DNA of 64,000 bases from Shewanella cyperi (GTDB taxonomy: Bacteria > Pseudomonadota > Gammaproteobacteria > Enterobacterales > Shewanellaceae), in NCBI RefSeq assembly GCF_017354985.1, contig NZ_CP071501.1, positions 3,139,001-3,203,000 of the forward strand, written 5' to 3'. The translations under genes were made by a program, and so were the position numbers. A model generated the notes under the pieces. The model was not told the origin of the DNA, ran no database searches, and saw only the letters and a list, made by a program, of their open reading frames with translations. The stretch's first letter is position 1; the number at the start of each line of letters is the position of its first letter. Below, piece after piece: positions 62,578 to 64,000 of this stretch.

Positions 62578-64000
62578 TCAGTGGCGCTGGGCCTTGAACA
62601 GCCGCAAGCGGTTGGCGTTGCTGACCACGGTCAGGGACGAGAAGGCCATGGCCGCACCGGCGATGACGGGGCTCAGCAGCAGGCCGAAAACCGGGTACAG
62701 AATGCCGGCGGCTAAAGGCACCCCGGCGGCGTTGTAAATAAAGGCGCCAAACAGGTTTTGCTTGATGTTCCTGAGGGTGGCCTTGCTGACAGCGATGGCA
62801 TCGGCCAGGCCGTGCAGCGAGCCGCGCATCAGGGTGATGTCGGCGCTTTCAATGGCAACATCCGTGCCCGTGCCAATGGCAAACCCCACATCGGCCATCG
62901 CCAGAGCGGGGGCATCATTGATGCCATCCCCTGTCATGCCGACGATTTCCCCCGCCATTTGCAACTCCTGCACCTTGCGGGATTTATCCTGGGGCAGCAC
63001 CTCGGCAAAGTATTCGCTGATACCAACCTTGGCCGCCACGGCCCGGGCTGTGGCGCGATTGTCACCCGTGATCATCACCACGCGGATCCCGTCCTTTTGC
63101 AACCGCCTGATGGCGTCAACCGAATCGGGCTTGATGGGATCGGCCACGGCTATGATGGCCGCCAACTGCCCATCCACAGCCAAATACATGGGGGTCTTGG
63201 CTTCATCGGCCAGGGCCTGCACTGTCTCAAGCTGCTTATCCGGATTGATGCCCCGTTCGCGCATCAGCTTTTCATTGCCCAGCAGCAGCTTGTGTTTCTC
63301 GACCTCCCCCTCTACCCCATGGCCGGCAAGGGCGTTGAATTGGCTCAGTTTGCCCGGAGTGATCCCCTGCTCCCTGGCCGACGCCACCATGGCCAGTGCC
63401 AGCGGGTGCTCAGAGCCGCTCTCCAAACTGGCGGCCAGCCTCAACACGTGCTGGCGCTCAAATGAGCCCAGGGGCAGGACATCGGTGATCTTGGGTGATC
63501 CCAGGGTGATGGTGCCTGTCTTGTCCAGGATCATGGCACTGATCCTGGATGCCGTCTGCAACGCAGCGCCGTTACGGATAAGGACCCCGGCCTCGGCCGC
63601 CTTGCCAACGCCGACCATCACCGACATGGGGGTCGCCAGCCCCAGGGCGCAGGGGCAGGCAATGATAAGCACTGTGGTGGCCGACACCATGGCGAAGGCG
63701 ACCGATGGCTCAGGGCCCACATTGAGCCAAACCAGGGCGCTCAGCACCGCAATGATCATGATGGCGGGGACAAAATAAGCCGAGATCACGTCGGCCAGGC
63801 GGCCTATGGGAGGCTTGGAGTTTTGCGCGCGCCTGACCATTTCAATGATCTGTGCCAACGCTGTGTCTTTGCCGACCCGGGTGGCGCGAAACAACAGGGT
63901 GCCGGTCTTATTGAGCGTACCGGCCACCACTTCGTCGCCGATGCCTTTTTCCACCGGCATGGGTTCGCCGGTCAGCATGGATTCATCCATGGCACTGTGG
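62578..64000 (-). CDS. copA: Copper-translocating P-type ATPase, N-terminus beyond the window
   Basis: About 474 residues seen, still open at the right edge. Present are the actuator end [15 protein letters not shown], the metal site [11 protein letters not shown] in helix 6, the phosphorylated Asp in DKTGTI, the SEHPLA motif, [11 protein letters not shown], and the final helix pair with Asn and Met/Ser residues ([16 protein letters not shown], then [23 protein letters not shown]). It exports Cu(I) to the periplasm. The N-terminal metal-binding domains are not in the window. Confidence 0.95.
   Translation of the reverse strand, partial: HSAMDESMLTGEPMPVEKGIGDEVVAGTLNKTGTLLFRATRVGKDTALAQIIEMVRRAQNSKPPIGRLADVISAYFVPAIMIIAVLSALVWLNVGPEPSVAFAMVSATTVLIIACPCALGLATPMSVMVGVGKAAEAGVLIRNGAALQTASRISAMILDKTGTITLGSPKITDVLPLGSFERQHVLRLAASLESGSEHPLALAMVASAREQGITPGKLSQFNALAGHGVEGEVEKHKLLLGNEKLMRERGINPDKQLETVQALADEAKTPMYLAVDGQLAAIIAVADPIKPDSVDAIRRLQKDGIRVVMITGDNRATARAVAAKVGISEYFAEVLPQDKSRKVQELQMAGEIVGMTGDGINDAPALAMADVGFAIGTGTDVAIESADITLMRGSLHGLADAIAVSKATLRNIKQNLFGAFIYNAAGVPLAAGILYPVFGLLLSPVIAGAAMAFSSLTVVSNANRLRLFKAQRH

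Overview
The window looks like chromosomal DNA of a GC-rich Shewanella (Gammaproteobacteria, Alteromonadales). I infer this from the protein families and their arrangement (POT peptide transporters, 7TMR-DISM diguanylate cyclases, DUF2999 and DUF3157 proteins, a riboswitch-led B12 salvage operon next to metH). No species is assigned. No rRNA, tRNA, CRISPR array, prophage or insertion sequence was seen. Both edge genes are cut: a TPR-GGDEF protein on the left and a copper P-type ATPase on the right.

Layout. 1-8 kb: a diguanylate cyclase, a pair of structured repeats (A1, B1), a POT peptide transporter, a lipoprotein, two small stress or STAS-like proteins, and an aldehyde dehydrogenase with its TetR regulator. 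8-16 kb: a histidine kinase and a sigma-54 activator, then an ABC efflux operon (adaptor, 40-residue membrane peptide, ATPase, two permeases). That operon has a clear -24/-12 promoter and upstream GTGTCCG/CGGACAC sites, so the two-component pair probably controls it. 16-27 kb: envelope enzymes, btuF, pyrC, a second diguanylate cyclase, a 38-residue Cys-rich protein behind two Rrf2/IscR-like operators, a lipoprotein and a second POT transporter. 27-39 kb: cobO, cobQ, cobU, cobS, cobT, btuC and btuD behind a cobalamin riboswitch, then cobC and, divergently, MetJ-box metH. B12 uptake, nucleotide-loop assembly and the main B12-dependent enzyme thus sit together.

39-41.3 kb is the accessory region. 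Three small same-strand genes are separated by two recognisable integron attC sites (about 126 and 60 bp) with no integrase nearby, which is an orphan cassette array. The first cassette encodes an AbiV-like abortive-infection (HEPN) protein. The array is bounded by a full B repeat on the left and a short B-end fragment on the right. The two full B copies differ in their inner part, yet complementary changes keep at least two nested stems, so B looks like a selected RNA or DNA structure rather than a gene.

41.3-64 kb is mostly core or peripheral genome: an HflX-type GTPase, hydrolases, MFS, GntR and MerR/TipA regulators with palindromic operators, mtgA, trxC, a secreted Hcp-like protein, a GST, rlmI, an EEP-family hydrolase, a third diguanylate cyclase, and copA with a membrane-anchored cupredoxin.
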